Of a stretch of DNA of 64,000 nt, positions 42,276 through 50,772 are shown one piece after another. This stretch comes from UBA10347 sp905182135. GTDB taxonomy: Bacteria > Actinomycetota > Acidimicrobiia > Acidimicrobiales > UBA10347. The stretch lies in contig CAWUSE010000024.1 of the NCBI GenBank assembly GCA_963925805.1, positions 1-64,000 of the forward strand. Direction: 5' to 3'. The notes under the pieces are model-generated. The model was not told the origin of the DNA. It saw nothing but the letters and a program-made list of their open reading frames with translations, and did no database searches. The translations under genes were made by a program, and so were the position numbers. The stretch's first letter is position 1; the number at the start of each line of letters is the position of its first letter.

Positions 42276-43964
42276 TCAAGGCAGGGCTGCTACCAGGGCT
42301 TCTGCCACAGCGTGTTGCACCTGATCATGGAGGGTCAGGTTGCTTTGACGATCGGTCGAAGCAAGGACGACCCGGATGCCAGACGGCGCTGGTATTGGAT
42401 CGGTAAAGTCCTCGACAATCAGTCCATGTGAGCGCACGAGTGCTGCCAGGTCGGTGCCGTGTGGGGTTCCAAACAACTCTTCGTAGCTGGCAGTGTCGAG
42501 CAGTTGATGTTGCGGAAGGAACGAGAAGATCCCACCGCCGTCGTTGTTTGTCACAACGATGGTCAGGTCCGCTGTTCGCCGTTGCAAGGCAATCAATGTC
42601 GACGAGTCATGAAGGAACGCGACATCGCCGATCAGACATACGGTTGGCTGGCCAGCCAGTGCCACGCCAAGAGCGGTTGCCACTACGCCATCGATGCCGT
42701 TCGCACCACGGTTCGCGATGACCGTTATGTCATTGCGGTTCGGCCCAAACCATTCGACATCGCGGACTGGCATCGACGCGGAAAGTACGAGTGCACCACC
42801 AGTGGGCACAGATCGAACGCAGGCTTGGGCAATTGCGATCTCGTTCGGCTGGGGGCCGGCAGCGACCGCGGCATCGATGATCGCAGCTGCGGTGAGGTCA
42901 GCATTGGACCAACTCGCGAGCCATGAGGGGTCGGCCGCAGGGCCAGTCAATCGATTTGCGAGTTCAGCGATGACGCCCGGCTCATCGAACAGGATGTTGG
43001 CGATTGATTCGGGATCGATGGTGCGGCCATGGGGTCGACTCGAGAACACCGAGGTGTCAGCGGCGGCTGAAGCGCTGAGCCACTGTGAGAGTGACTTGCT
43101 GGCAACGATTTCACCGATGCGAAGCACAACCTCAGGACGGTGCGACGACGCGAATGCTGACGACCGCAAGAGCGAATCAAAGCAGCGGACCACGACCTCA
43201 GAGCTGGGGCTGCGACAGCCCGAACGGTGGTCAGCTAACACGGGCCAACCGAGCTGTTCTGCAAGCTTCAGAATGGCTTCTGGGTCTGTTTGACTGCGTC
43301 CAGCAATGATCACACCAGCAGCGGGTAGAAGACGCTCTTGGAGGTCATCTATAGCCGCTGCTGTGGCAGTTGTATTGGTGACCGGTTCGTTTGGCTCGAT
43401 TGGTTCGGGCAGGGTGCCTGGTGTGCCGGTAAGTGGATCACGAAAGCTCAGGTTTGCATGGACAGGCCCAGGAACCGGTCCTGTTGCTGCGTTCCAGAGT
43501 CGACGGGCCACGAGGCGCCACGTTGTTGGATCAAGGTCGGCGGCAGCGCCAGGTTCCACAAAGTCGCGTACATGGGTGCCGTACAAGCGGGTTTGGTTGA
43601 TTGTCTGGGGCGCGCCCCGACCCCACAACTCAGGTGGCCGGTCGGCCGTGATGACGATGAGAGGCACGGCGGCAGCATCGGCCTCGATTACTGCGGCGTA
43701 GAAATGAGCACCAGCGGTGCCACTGCTGCACAGCACGAGTGCTGGGCAGCGGGTTGCCAGTCCGTGACCTAACGCGGCGAACGCAGCCGAACGTTCGTCA
43801 TGAAAGACCTGCACAGCGATGCCCTGATGGGCGACGAGCGCGAGAGCCATGGGGGTCGACCGGGATCCGGGGGCGATGAATGCCGCTCTGAGGCCATCGG
43901 ACCAGAGCTGGTCACACAGCGTTGCGCTGTATGTAGCGTTCGCCGTTATCGGCGCATGGTTCAC
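42276..43964 (-). CDS. menD: SEPHCHC synthase (2-succinyl-5-enolpyruvyl-6-hydroxy-3-cyclohexene-1-carboxylate synthase)
   Basis: 562 residues from the GTG at 43964, chosen because TACAGT lies 6 bases upstream; the frame runs on to 44027 without support. ThDP enzyme with the MenD N-terminus DQLWSDGLRAAFIAPGSRST and ITADRPPELWGRGAPQTINQ followed by TRLYG. The C-terminal ThDP-binding half has NRGANGIDGVVATALGVA and VCLIGDVAFLHDSS with NNDGGGIFSFLPQ. MenD joins 2-oxoglutarate and isochorismate. It is divergent from menH. Confidence 0.92.
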   Translation of the reverse strand: MNHAPITANATYSATLCDQLWSDGLRAAFIAPGSRSTPMALALVAHQGIAVQVFHDERSAAFAALGHGLATRCPALVLCSSGTAGAHFYAAVIEADAAAVPLIVITADRPPELWGRGAPQTINQTRLYGTHVRDFVEPGAAADLDPTTWRLVARRLWNAATGPVPGPVHANLSFRDPLTGTPGTLPEPIEPNEPVTNTTATAAAIDDLQERLLPAAGVIIAGRSQTDPEAILKLAEQLGWPVLADHRSGCRSPSSEVVVRCFDSLLRSSAFASSHRPEVVLRIGEIVASKSLSQWLSASAAADTSVFSSRPHGRTIDPESIANILFDEPGVIAELANRLTGPAADPSWLASWSNADLTAAAIIDAAVAAGPQPNEIAIAQACVRSVPTGGALVLSASMPVRDVEWFGPNRNDITVIANRGANGIDGVVATALGVALAGQPTVCLIGDVAFLHDSSTLIALQRRTADLTIVVTNNDGGGIFSFLPQHQLLDTASYEELFGTPHGTDLAALVRSHGLIVEDFTDPIPAPSGIRVVLASTDRQSNLTLHDQVQHAVAEALVAALP

Positions 43965-43970
43965 CTCGCT

Positions 43971-43976
43971 ACTGTA
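43971..43976 (-). promoter_or_regulatory. Leaderless -10 element for menD
   Basis: TACAGT on the minus strand, 6 bases before the GTG at 43964. It decides the start. Confidence 0.55.
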
Positions 43977-44101
43977 TGGCAGTGCATCCAGCCATATAGG
44001 GTCACTATCGGAATCTTTATCGAACAACGAGCATCATCGAGGGCGATGTCAGCCACATTGTTTCAAAGCGCCAACACACGAACTGTCCACTGCGGCCGTT
44101 G

Positions 44102-44863
44102 ATGTTGTCGACTCAGTGGTTGGGCCCGTCAACCAATTCTCCTCGACTCGCGCTCGCTCACGGGTTTACGCAGAACGCACGGTGTTGGGGCAGCTTTGCC
44201 GAACTCTGTTCGAAGGACTTTGATGTCATCGCAATGGATGCACCCGGCCACGGTCAGAGCGGTTACGACAACGCTGACCTGAATAAGGCTGGTCAACTGC
44301 TTATTGATGCAGGCGGGCCAGCTCACTATGTGGGCTACTCGATGGGTGGCCGCATGTTGCTGCACGAAGCGCTCAACGGGCGATTTACCGAGATGCGCTC
44401 GTTGATCCTGATCGGTGCAACGCCTGGCATCGAGCCTGTCGCTGAACGGACGAAACGGCAGGCGACCGATGCCCTCCGAGCTGCACGAATCGTAGAGATC
44501 GGCACGCCAGCGTTTATAACCGAATGGCTGCAACAACCGATGTTCGCGCACCTTTCCGATGAGCAATCTGCCAAGTTCCAGCGTTTCGAAAATTCAGCCG
44601 AAGGGCTGGCTATGTCGCTGCGCCACTGCGGAGTTGGTGCCCAGGAGTCGCTGTGGGATCGTCTCAGCACGTTGCGCATGCCGGTCTTGGTGATCGCAGG
44701 CACGAACGATGAGAAGTACACCGCGATCGGTGAACGGATGGTCGCAGCGATTGGTTCAAACGCCCGCTTTGTGAACATCGAAGGTGGGCATGCCGTCCAC
44801 GTTGAGAACCCGACGGTTACCGCTGCAGTAGTGGCCTCATGGGGCAGCCAACTGGGCGGCTGA
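44102..44863 (+). CDS. menH: MenH-like alpha/beta hydrolase (SHCHC synthase)
   Basis: 253 residues. Alpha/beta hydrolase with LALAHGFTQNARCWGSFAE (oxyanion HGF), the nucleophile serine in GYSMGGRM, the acid in IAGTNDEKYTAI and the His in EGGHAVHVENP. The HGFTxxxxxW start and GYSMGGR elbow are MenH hallmarks. MenH eliminates pyruvate from the MenD product. A location between menD and menC supports the call. The ATG at 44102 directly follows a TTG; neither has a strong ribosome site. Confidence 0.8.
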   Translation: MLSTQWLGPSTNSPRLALAHGFTQNARCWGSFAELCSKDFDVIAMDAPGHGQSGYDNADLNKAGQLLIDAGGPAHYVGYSMGGRMLLHEALNGRFTEMRSLILIGATPGIEPVAERTKRQATDALRAARIVEIGTPAFITEWLQQPMFAHLSDEQSAKFQRFENSAEGLAMSLRHCGVGAQESLWDRLSTLRMPVLVIAGTNDEKYTAIGERMVAAIGSNARFVNIEGGHAVHVENPTVTAAVVASWGSQLGG

Positions 44864-44900
44864 TCGCTCTCTTTGGTGCTTCACGCGTAGAACCTTGAGA

Positions 44901-45989
44901 TCAGGCGAGGTGTTCCATATGGCTGGCGTCGATAGTCGCATCGGACACCGTGTAGCGGTCGAGGAGGCTGGCGGAGGGCTCGCCTGCGATCCCAGGTTGA
45001 GTAGGCGCAGCGATCATGCCATCACGCATGAAAATATCGTGGAATGGGTCACCGTCAAGCCAACGACCAGCGGGTGACAGGTCGCCGGTCAACGTGAAAG
45101 CGGGAAGCGGCGCCAGTGCTGCGAGGACATGACGACCAAGGCCACTCTCGAGCATGCCACCGATAATTGCATGCATACCGGCGACTTGGATTCGGTCTAA
45201 GACGTCGAGCGCTTTATGAAGTCCGCCAAGCTTCGAAGGCTTGACGACAACCGCAGTCGCGGCACGACCAGCGACGAGCGTGTCGACATCGCGCGGAGAC
45301 TGAACCGCCTCGTCGGCGGCTACGGCAAGATCGGTATCGGCAACGAGTCGGGCAGCAGCTTGAAGGTCAGTCGAGGCGAAGGGTTGCTCGACGACTCGCA
45401 CACCTAAGTCGCTCAGGCGGAGGAGCGATGCCATATCCCGGTCGTGAAGCGATCCGTTTGCATCGACGTGTAGCTCAAGTTCAGGAAAGGCAGATCGTAC
45501 GGCCTGCATAGGCACGACGATCCTGCCCGGCGCAATTTTGATCTTGATCCGTCCGTATCCCTGTGCAGCTAAACCCTCGATTTCGTCAAGCATGGTTGGC
45601 AGCGGAGCGAGTCCAACGACAGCTCCAGCTGTAGACGACAAGCCGGTCGTGCCGAGTCGGTCACTTAGCGATTGGCCGGCTTGCTTTAGTTCGGCGTCGA
45701 GCATGGCCATCTCGAGGGCAGCTGATGCCATGGGTGCTGTTGCCGGGTCGATTGGGCCGCCACTTCGCATCATGTCGAATGCACCTTCGGCCCACTCAGT
45801 CGTGTAGCCGGGCTCGTTCAAGGCGCTACATTCGCCCCATCCGGCAACCTGGCTCAGGTCATTATCCACGTGCAGTCCGACGACCGTGAGCATGCGGAAC
45901 GATTCGGCGGGTACGCCGTGGGCTGCGGCGAGCGAGCTTCGTGTTGGCAATTTCAGCAGACGAAGAGTGAGATGAGTTGGACGCAGCAC
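44901..45989 (-). CDS. menC: o-Succinylbenzoate synthase
   Basis: 362 residues, GTG start at 45989. Enolase-superfamily enzyme of the MenC/MLE group: GWGECSALNEPGYTTEWAEG at the N-terminus, the Lys motif GRIKIKIAPGR, metal ligands in HVDANGSL, VEQPFA and AADEAV, and the second Lys in VVKPSKLGGL. It dehydrates the MenH product to o-succinylbenzoate. It converges with menH, whose stop is 37 bases away. Confidence 0.9.
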   Translation of the reverse strand: MLRPTHLTLRLLKLPTRSSLAAAHGVPAESFRMLTVVGLHVDNDLSQVAGWGECSALNEPGYTTEWAEGAFDMMRSGGPIDPATAPMASAALEMAMLDAELKQAGQSLSDRLGTTGLSSTAGAVVGLAPLPTMLDEIEGLAAQGYGRIKIKIAPGRIVVPMQAVRSAFPELELHVDANGSLHDRDMASLLRLSDLGVRVVEQPFASTDLQAAARLVADTDLAVAADEAVQSPRDVDTLVAGRAATAVVVKPSKLGGLHKALDVLDRIQVAGMHAIIGGMLESGLGRHVLAALAPLPAFTLTGDLSPAGRWLDGDPFHDIFMRDGMIAAPTQPGIAGEPSASLLDRYTVSDATIDASHMEHLA

Positions 45990-46037
45990 TAGTGGCCTGT
46001 TCGTTGGTTCCAGCAGATAATTCGGCGAGCGTTTTGT

Positions 46038-46060
46038 GTTCCTGGCAAGGCCGCAGGAAC
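46038..46060. terminator. Small hairpin upstream of menC
   Basis: GTTCCTG (46038-46044) pairs with CAGGAAC (46054-46060) over a 9-base loop. No T-run follows, so its role is uncertain. Confidence 0.3.
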
Positions 46061-46244
46061 TGCTAATTCCCGGCTTGAAGTTTTGGGTTCGGGATCGCAG
46101 TTAGGGGCGCAGAGGGCCGGTGAATTGGCGCTATTAACAACTCGATAGGACACTCGGTAAGACGCTAATAGGTGGCGGCTAGTTTCACAGGATGGAACGA
46201 TTGCTTCGGCACGGTCAGGGCGGACGTCGACTTCTTATATTCGT

Positions 46245-46868
46245 CTAGCTGGCATCGGGGGGTAGTTGTGGCATATGTCGTGTCACAGCCGCTAGGTGTT
46301 TGGGAACACGACTCGGCCCACCGGAGATAATCCAGAGGCACACCAACCCGCCGAACTCCACGCCGTGGACCGCCTCCGGCAGCAGGTTGGCTTGACCGTT
46401 GAGAAGATCGGCAGCGGCGGCGATGGCCATGAGCCCTGCAATTGTGGACGTAAGCGGGATGAGTCCAATTGCTCGGTGAGGCTTAGCTGCAACGGCCAGC
46501 ATGCCGATACCAAGCGCTGTTCCAAAGATGCCGTCATGGCGACTTAGGTGAGCGGCTGCGCCCCCATCTGGGGACACGATTGAGGCCATATTCAGCACAA
46601 CAAGGGTGCCGCCAATTACGAACAGTGTCCAGCGAAGCAAGGACACACCCTTCATCGAGCCGACGAGGTCGACAGCAGGCTTGAGATCGCTTGACGCCAG
46701 CCCGACTGCTCGCACTCGTAGCGTTCGCCGAAGTGCAAATGCATTGGCCTGATACGCCGTGCACGAGGCGCAGATGTGTATGTGAGTGTCGAGGGTCGTG
46801 TCGTTACCTGGGTCGAGTTCCCCGTCGATGCGGGCCGAGATCTCAACTCGGGCTTGGTCGCACATCAT
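46245..46868 (-). CDS. Zinc-finger anti-sigma factor-like membrane protein
   Basis: 207 residues from the ATG at 46868, chosen because TAATGT lies 7 bases upstream. An N-terminal zf-HC2-type site is visible (MMCDQARVEISARIDGELD, then HIHICASC with H-x3-C-x2-C). About four hydrophobic segments follow (for example WTLFVIGGTLVVLNMASIV). Proteins of this kind hold an ECF sigma factor at the membrane. It is divergent from the ECF gene at 46919 with only 50 bases between start codons, rather than co-transcribed behind it. Confidence 0.82.
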   Translation of the reverse strand: MMCDQARVEISARIDGELDPGNDTTLDTHIHICASCTAYQANAFALRRTLRVRAVGLASSDLKPAVDLVGSMKGVSLLRWTLFVIGGTLVVLNMASIVSPDGGAAAHLSRHDGIFGTALGIGMLAVAAKPHRAIGLIPLTSTIAGLMAIAAAADLLNGQANLLPEAVHGVEFGGLVCLWIISGGPSRVPKHLAAVTRHMPQLPPDAS

Positions 46869-46875
46869 GTCTGCC

Positions 46876-46881
46876 ACATTA
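46876..46881 (-). promoter_or_regulatory. Leaderless -10 element for the anti-sigma gene
   Basis: TAATGT on the minus strand, 7 bases before the ATG at 46868. Confidence 0.5.
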
Positions 46882-46918
46882 CGAATGGTCGCTGTGCCCT
46901 CCGACTTGGTTCCCAACA

Positions 46919-47455
46919 ATGCACACTGAAGGAGTGAATGAATTAGACGAGCTCGCTCTGGCGGCCCGAGATGGCAATCGCTTTGCTCTGGACTCGTTTA
47001 CGCGCAAGATGTTGCCCGCTGTTCAGAGTCTGTGTCGTCACCTTGGTGATCCCGATACAGCTGATGATCTCGTGCAAGAGACCTATGCACGTATGATGCG
47101 GTCGCTTCCAAATTTTCGAGGCGACGGATCGGCAAGGTCATGGCTCCTGTGTATTGCCCGTAACACGTGCGCAGATGCAACTCGGGTTCGGAAGCGCCGA
47201 CGTGCTCGCGATGCCTTCGTCGAGGTCCCCGATGCCGCCGATGGGCCTCCTGCTGGTTGGACCGAGGTCACCTCGGTACTCCAATCGTTGAGCCTGGAAC
47301 GTCGCCAGGCATTCGTGCTTACTCAGATCCTGGATCTGCCGTATCAAGACGCTGCCGAGATCTTGGACTGTCCCATTGGCACAATTCGCTCTCGTGTTGC
47401 CCGGGCTCGCGAAGACCTACTCGCAACCGAACTGCGCTCTTACCGCACCGCGTAG
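46919..47455 (+). CDS. ECF RNA polymerase sigma factor
   Basis: 178 residues from the ATG at 46919 (GTG at 46934 is an alternative; the open frame further upstream is noncoding by pattern). Region 2 has LCRHLGDPDTADDLVQETYA and FRGDGSARSWLLCIARNTCA with RxxRRRARD after it. Region 4 reads LSLERRQAFVLTQILDLPYQ and DAAEILDCPIGTIRSRVARA. It directs polymerase to a specific promoter set. The paired anti-sigma gene is divergent, and the redox/copper operon lies downstream on the other strand. Confidence 0.9.
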   Translation: MHTEGVNELDELALAARDGNRFALDSFTRKMLPAVQSLCRHLGDPDTADDLVQETYARMMRSLPNFRGDGSARSWLLCIARNTCADATRVRKRRRARDAFVEVPDAADGPPAGWTEVTSVLQSLSLERRQAFVLTQILDLPYQDAAEILDCPIGTIRSRVARAREDLLATELRSYRTA

Positions 47456-47737
47456 ATAGACGGTGATAGTGGGCGCTGGCAAGAGCATCACGCACGAGAG
47501 TGCAACAAGCAGCGTTTGGTCAAATTTAGACGATGTGGTTATGGCCTATTGGAACTCGTCACCGCGAGTACCAGCTTGCTACCGACCCGTTTCGAAGGGT
47601 CGTATCGCCATTCTTTTCCTGCCCCTGCTAGTCGAGACTTCTCTCGAGAAAAGCGGGCTGGTTTGCGCCGCTTAAGTTGTCACTCAGGTAGATGGAAAAG
47701 TGATCGTAGAAGTCACTGGTCCCTGCTTTTCGTTGGT

Positions 47738-48223
47738 CTAGTTGCTGAATGTGGCGTCAAAAAGATCGCGTAGCAGCATTTCGAGTTCGTCAGCTTCGAG
47801 TTCACCAGTATGGATCTGTACAACCTCGCCGTCGGCATCGACGAAGATGGTCGATGGCATTCCTATGATCTGCAGCGATTGCTGAACAATGGCGTTTGGA
47901 TCTAGTGCCTGGGCGAAACTCAGCCCGAGTTCTTCGACCAGTTCGGCAGCGTCGGGGCCCGTGTCACCGACATTGATACCAACGATGTCCACACCGTCGA
48001 CTCGATTAGCGACATCGTCGAAGGCAGGAAGCTCGGCTCGACATGGTGCGCACCATGTTGCCCATAGGTTCAGCGCCCGAGGCTGGCCTGTTTGCTGCAG
48101 GTCATAGGTGCCGCCAGCCAATAGCTCTAGATCAGCTTCAGGCAGAACCCGGCCTTGGTGGCTTGCGGTGCAACCGGTTGCTGTTAGGAACAAGACCACG
48201 AGTGCAAGAAAGAGGCATTTCAT
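47738..48223 (-). CDS. TlpA/ResA-like thioredoxin lipoprotein
   Basis: 161 residues. Lipobox signal ending at Cys-18 (LFLTATGC), then a thioredoxin-like domain with the redox pair in LNLWATWCAPCRAELPAF (Cys-58 and Cys-61) and cis-proline loop GMPSTIFVDADGE. It reduces disulfides outside the membrane, typically for cytochrome c maturation or copper-site assembly. It is last gene of the five-gene operon, and its ATG overlaps the preceding stop. Confidence 0.92.
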   Translation of the reverse strand: MKCLFLALVVLFLTATGCTASHQGRVLPEADLELLAGGTYDLQQTGQPRALNLWATWCAPCRAELPAFDDVANRVDGVDIVGINVGDTGPDAAELVEELGLSFAQALDPNAIVQQSLQIIGMPSTIFVDADGEVVQIHTGELEADELEMLLRDLFDATFSN

Positions 48224-49239
48224 GCGGCGACCCTGGCGAAGCGCAGACGTTGCGGGCGGAGTAGCCCGCGTAAACCCTGGGCCGTGAGCGCTACGCCAAC
48301 TACGAGAACGAGGCTGATCACTGAGCGGTCAAGAGCAGCCGGGGCATCGGTGGGAATCAGGGCTCGATGCAGCGCGTCGAACCGGGTGACGCCCCAGGCA
48401 ATCAGCATGCCGCCGGCTGTGACGGCGAGGCCGTCGAGGTACACGGTGGTCGCGGTGCGGTTTCGTAGGAGGACCAAGACCAGCGCGGCCACGGTCGCTA
48501 AAACTGGGAGCAGCCAGAGCAGTTGGCTGGGCTCGGTTTCGGGCGGCACGGCGTTGAATGCCACTGATCCGAGCAGTCCTGCAGACCCGGCGACGAGTAG
48601 CCCGATGACCGCCTGGGCTACCCGGCTTGAGCGCCAGGCAACCGCGACTGCAACGAGGCCAACGAGTCCACCAATGAGTGTGGGAACGACCGAGGGGCTG
48701 TCCAGTAAATAGCTGGCGACAGTGATGGTCCCCATCTCGCCATCGATACGGATAGGCACGGTTGCTTCGAGCACCTGGTCGCCTGCTTCTGTGCTTGGCG
48801 GCGGCTGCGAGTTCATCCAATGGCTGCGATGATCGTGCCAGGCATAACGACCATTGGTTGCAACCTCGAACCATTGAGGGCGAGCTTCGGCGCTGGCGAA
48901 GGACGGCAGTTTCTCATTGCCGTAGCGTTCTTGGTTCAACCAGACCGCCGGGGAGCGACGGTTCTCGTACACGCTGCCGCCAGGATCGAACCGAAGGTAA
49001 GGTTCGCCTTGGTAGCCAAGCACCACGATCTCGATCGGCTCGAGCTGCTCGAGACTCAGGAATGCGTCGCCGCCGATCATCTTGACCAGAATTGGGGCGC
49101 CAGTCGGTTCGATCGACACGATGTCGGTGCGGTAGTTAGTAGGTCCAGCAGCGTCGGCACGTGCCGCAGGTGCCGTTGCTAGCAGCGTCGTTGCCGCGAT
49201 CATTAGTGCAAGACTGACTCGAACGGCCCGCTTCCTCAT
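48220..49239 (-). CDS. Membrane protein with extracytoplasmic domain, function unknown
   Basis: 339 residues from the ATG at 49239 (overlap ATGA with the cupredoxin stop). A signal peptide occupies 1-29. Residues 30-180 form an external domain containing YAWHDHRSHWMNS (His-135, His-137, His-140, Met-142), a plausible metal-binding cluster. Five membrane segments follow at about 184-202, 210-229, 240-258, 268-284 and 306-323, and the tail is Arg-rich. No family was recognised. Its fixed place between a cupredoxin and a TlpA protein points to copper handling or electron transfer. Confidence 0.85.
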   Translation of the reverse strand: MRKRAVRVSLALMIAATTLLATAPAARADAAGPTNYRTDIVSIEPTGAPILVKMIGGDAFLSLEQLEPIEIVVLGYQGEPYLRFDPGGSVYENRRSPAVWLNQERYGNEKLPSFASAEARPQWFEVATNGRYAWHDHRSHWMNSQPPPSTEAGDQVLEATVPIRIDGEMGTITVASYLLDSPSVVPTLIGGLVGLVAVAVAWRSSRVAQAVIGLLVAGSAGLLGSVAFNAVPPETEPSQLLWLLPVLATVAALVLVLLRNRTATTVYLDGLAVTAGGMLIAWGVTRFDALHRALIPTDAPAALDRSVISLVLVVGVALTAQGLRGLLRPQRLRFARVAA

Positions 49240-49616
49240 GCGGACACGGTGACGATGATCTGGCCGCTCGGGTGCACCGTGCACTGGCCTATGAACTCAC
49301 CCGGGGTTTTAAAGGTTTGGCGCGTGGTTTCACCAGCGCCGACGAACCACGGGCCGACGAGATGACCGCGGTCGTCGTTGTTGGTTATCTGGATTGTCTG
49401 GCCAACCCGGGCGTTGAAGTTGTCAGGAAGAATTTCGAGCGGTGTTCCCGCGTCAAGGGCAAGGCCTGCCCCAACAGGAATGGTGTAGTCGTATTCGGCG
49501 ATGACCTCAGCGGCTGCTTCGGTCTGTTCGAAGGCGCCGGTCCCTTCGCTGCAACCAGCGATTGCAAGCACTATTACTGCAGCGGCCGCAATTTCTCGGA
49601 CTGCACCGAGCGTCAT
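49236..49616 (-). CDS. Cupredoxin-like lipoprotein
   Basis: 126 residues from the ATG at 49616 (overlap ATGA with the SCO stop). Lipobox LAIAGC with Cys-22. The beta-sandwich part has FNARVGQTIQITNNDDRGHL (His-85) and FIGQCTVHPSGQIIVTV (Cys-112, His-115), matching three type 1 copper ligands. The usual axial Met after CxxH is not present; Gln-119 is nearby. It probably carries electrons or copper outside the membrane. Confidence 0.85.
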   Translation of the reverse strand: MTLGAVREIAAAAVIVLAIAGCSEGTGAFEQTEAAAEVIAEYDYTIPVGAGLALDAGTPLEILPDNFNARVGQTIQITNNDDRGHLVGPWFVGAGETTRQTFKTPGEFIGQCTVHPSGQIIVTVSA

Positions 49617-50281
49617 GGCGCAATTTCTTGACGGTCGAGAAGAATCGTCAGGTCGCTTGCCATGTCGCCGGCGGGTACACCAAAGGACCAAGTCAAGATG
49701 ACCGAACCGGTGTCGTCGACCACAAAGACATTGGGTGTGTGCGCCACCTCAGTCTCGCCAGCATCGTTCTCTTGGATTATGTAGGTCACGCCGAATGCGT
49801 CGGCAGCAATAAACAACTGCTCAGCGTCATCGGTGCGAAGGGCGATGCCATCGGGAACGAATGCCTCGACATAGCTGGCTGTTGCTTCGGCGCTATCTCG
49901 CTCGGGGTCGATCGAGACCCACGCCAGGTCGACCTGGTCGGCGCGAGCCCCAAGCTGGTTGAACGCAATGCGCATGTCGGCAAGGGTGGTTGGGCAGATG
50001 TCAGGACACGACGTAAATCCGAACGTGACCATCAGGAGTTCGCCCGGGTCTGCTTGGAACGCAAATGTGGCGTTGTTCCGGTTGGCCGCAGGAAGCGAAA
50101 TAGAACCAACCGTTGGTTCAGGTTCGCGTTCATATCCCGCCAGAGTGGGAGCTTCATCGTTGCTGGTTGCTGTTCCAATGGTTCCACTACCGCTGCATGC
50201 AGCGAGAAACGTGATGGCGATTAGCACGGTTGCAAGGTTGCGACGAACGTTACGGGTGGCTGTTGGTCGAGCGCTCTTCAT
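49613..50281 (-). CDS. SCO1/SenC family copper chaperone, lipoprotein
   Basis: 222 residues. Lipobox around TFLAACSG (Cys-29), then the SCO thioredoxin-like domain: VTFGFTSCPDICPTTLADMR with Cys-92 and Cys-96, the DxxxD-like SIDPERDSAEA, and the copper ligand His-181 in VAHTPNVFVVDD. SCO proteins insert copper into the CuA site of cytochrome c oxidase or reduce its thiols. It is the second gene of the operon, with ATGA overlaps on both sides. Confidence 0.94.
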   Translation of the reverse strand: MKSARPTATRNVRRNLATVLIAITFLAACSGSGTIGTATSNDEAPTLAGYEREPEPTVGSISLPAANRNNATFAFQADPGELLMVTFGFTSCPDICPTTLADMRIAFNQLGARADQVDLAWVSIDPERDSAEATASYVEAFVPDGIALRTDDAEQLFIAADAFGVTYIIQENDAGETEVAHTPNVFVVDDTGSVILTWSFGVPAGDMASDLTILLDRQEIAP

Positions 50282-50649
50282 CGTAGTTCCTTGATATAAG
50301 CGATGACCGAAGCGACTTCGTCGTCAGTCAGGCTGTTCATTGGCATCTTGATCGTCCAATTGGTTCGAATTTGGGCTTGGGGATCTGTGATCGAGCGGTA
50401 CAGGTAGTCCTCGTTGGCCACAACAACCATGCCAGACTCAAGGCCAACCTGATTGCCGTAGAGCCCCTGCCATGTCGGTGCTGTTACACCCTGGCCGTTC
50501 CTGCCATGACACGACGAGCAACCGCTAGCCCGGGCCAAAGTCCGACCTTGGTTGCCTGCTTCGGACAGAGGAATATCAGGCTCTTGGCTACAAGCAGAAA
50601 AAGCGAGAACCGAAATGACCATGAGCGCGATGGCGTAGCGAAACTTCAT
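50278..50649 (-). CDS. Class I cytochrome c, predicted lipoprotein
   Basis: 123 residues. Signal with lipobox LAFSAC (Cys-20), heme motif CSSCH at 44-48, and an axial Met in KMPMNSLTDDEVASVIAYI (Met-102 or Met-104). The fold NQGRTLARASGC with LTDDEVASVIAYIKELR is that of a small soluble-type heme domain. It is the first gene of the five-gene operon and likely delivers electrons to an oxidase or another periplasmic acceptor. Confidence 0.94.
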   Translation of the reverse strand: MKFRYAIALMVISVLAFSACSQEPDIPLSEAGNQGRTLARASGCSSCHGRNGQGVTAPTWQGLYGNQVGLESGMVVVANEDYLYRSITDPQAQIRTNWTIKMPMNSLTDDEVASVIAYIKELR

Positions 50650-50727
50650 CGCCTACATGGTCGTACAAAACCCGTCAACAGTTCCGCCCATTTCGCCGAA
50701 CCACTAACCCGGACCCATTACAAGACG

Positions 50728-50772
50728 AAAAATACATTGAGGCTCAGCGCTGGGACGGCGCCGAGCCTCAAT
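50728..50772 (-). terminator. Rho-independent terminator, minus strand
   Basis: A 15-bp stem (50736-50750 with 50758-50772, one G-U pair on the minus strand) with a 7-base loop, followed on the minus strand by TATTTTT. It would end transcripts coming from nrdB. Confidence 0.85.
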
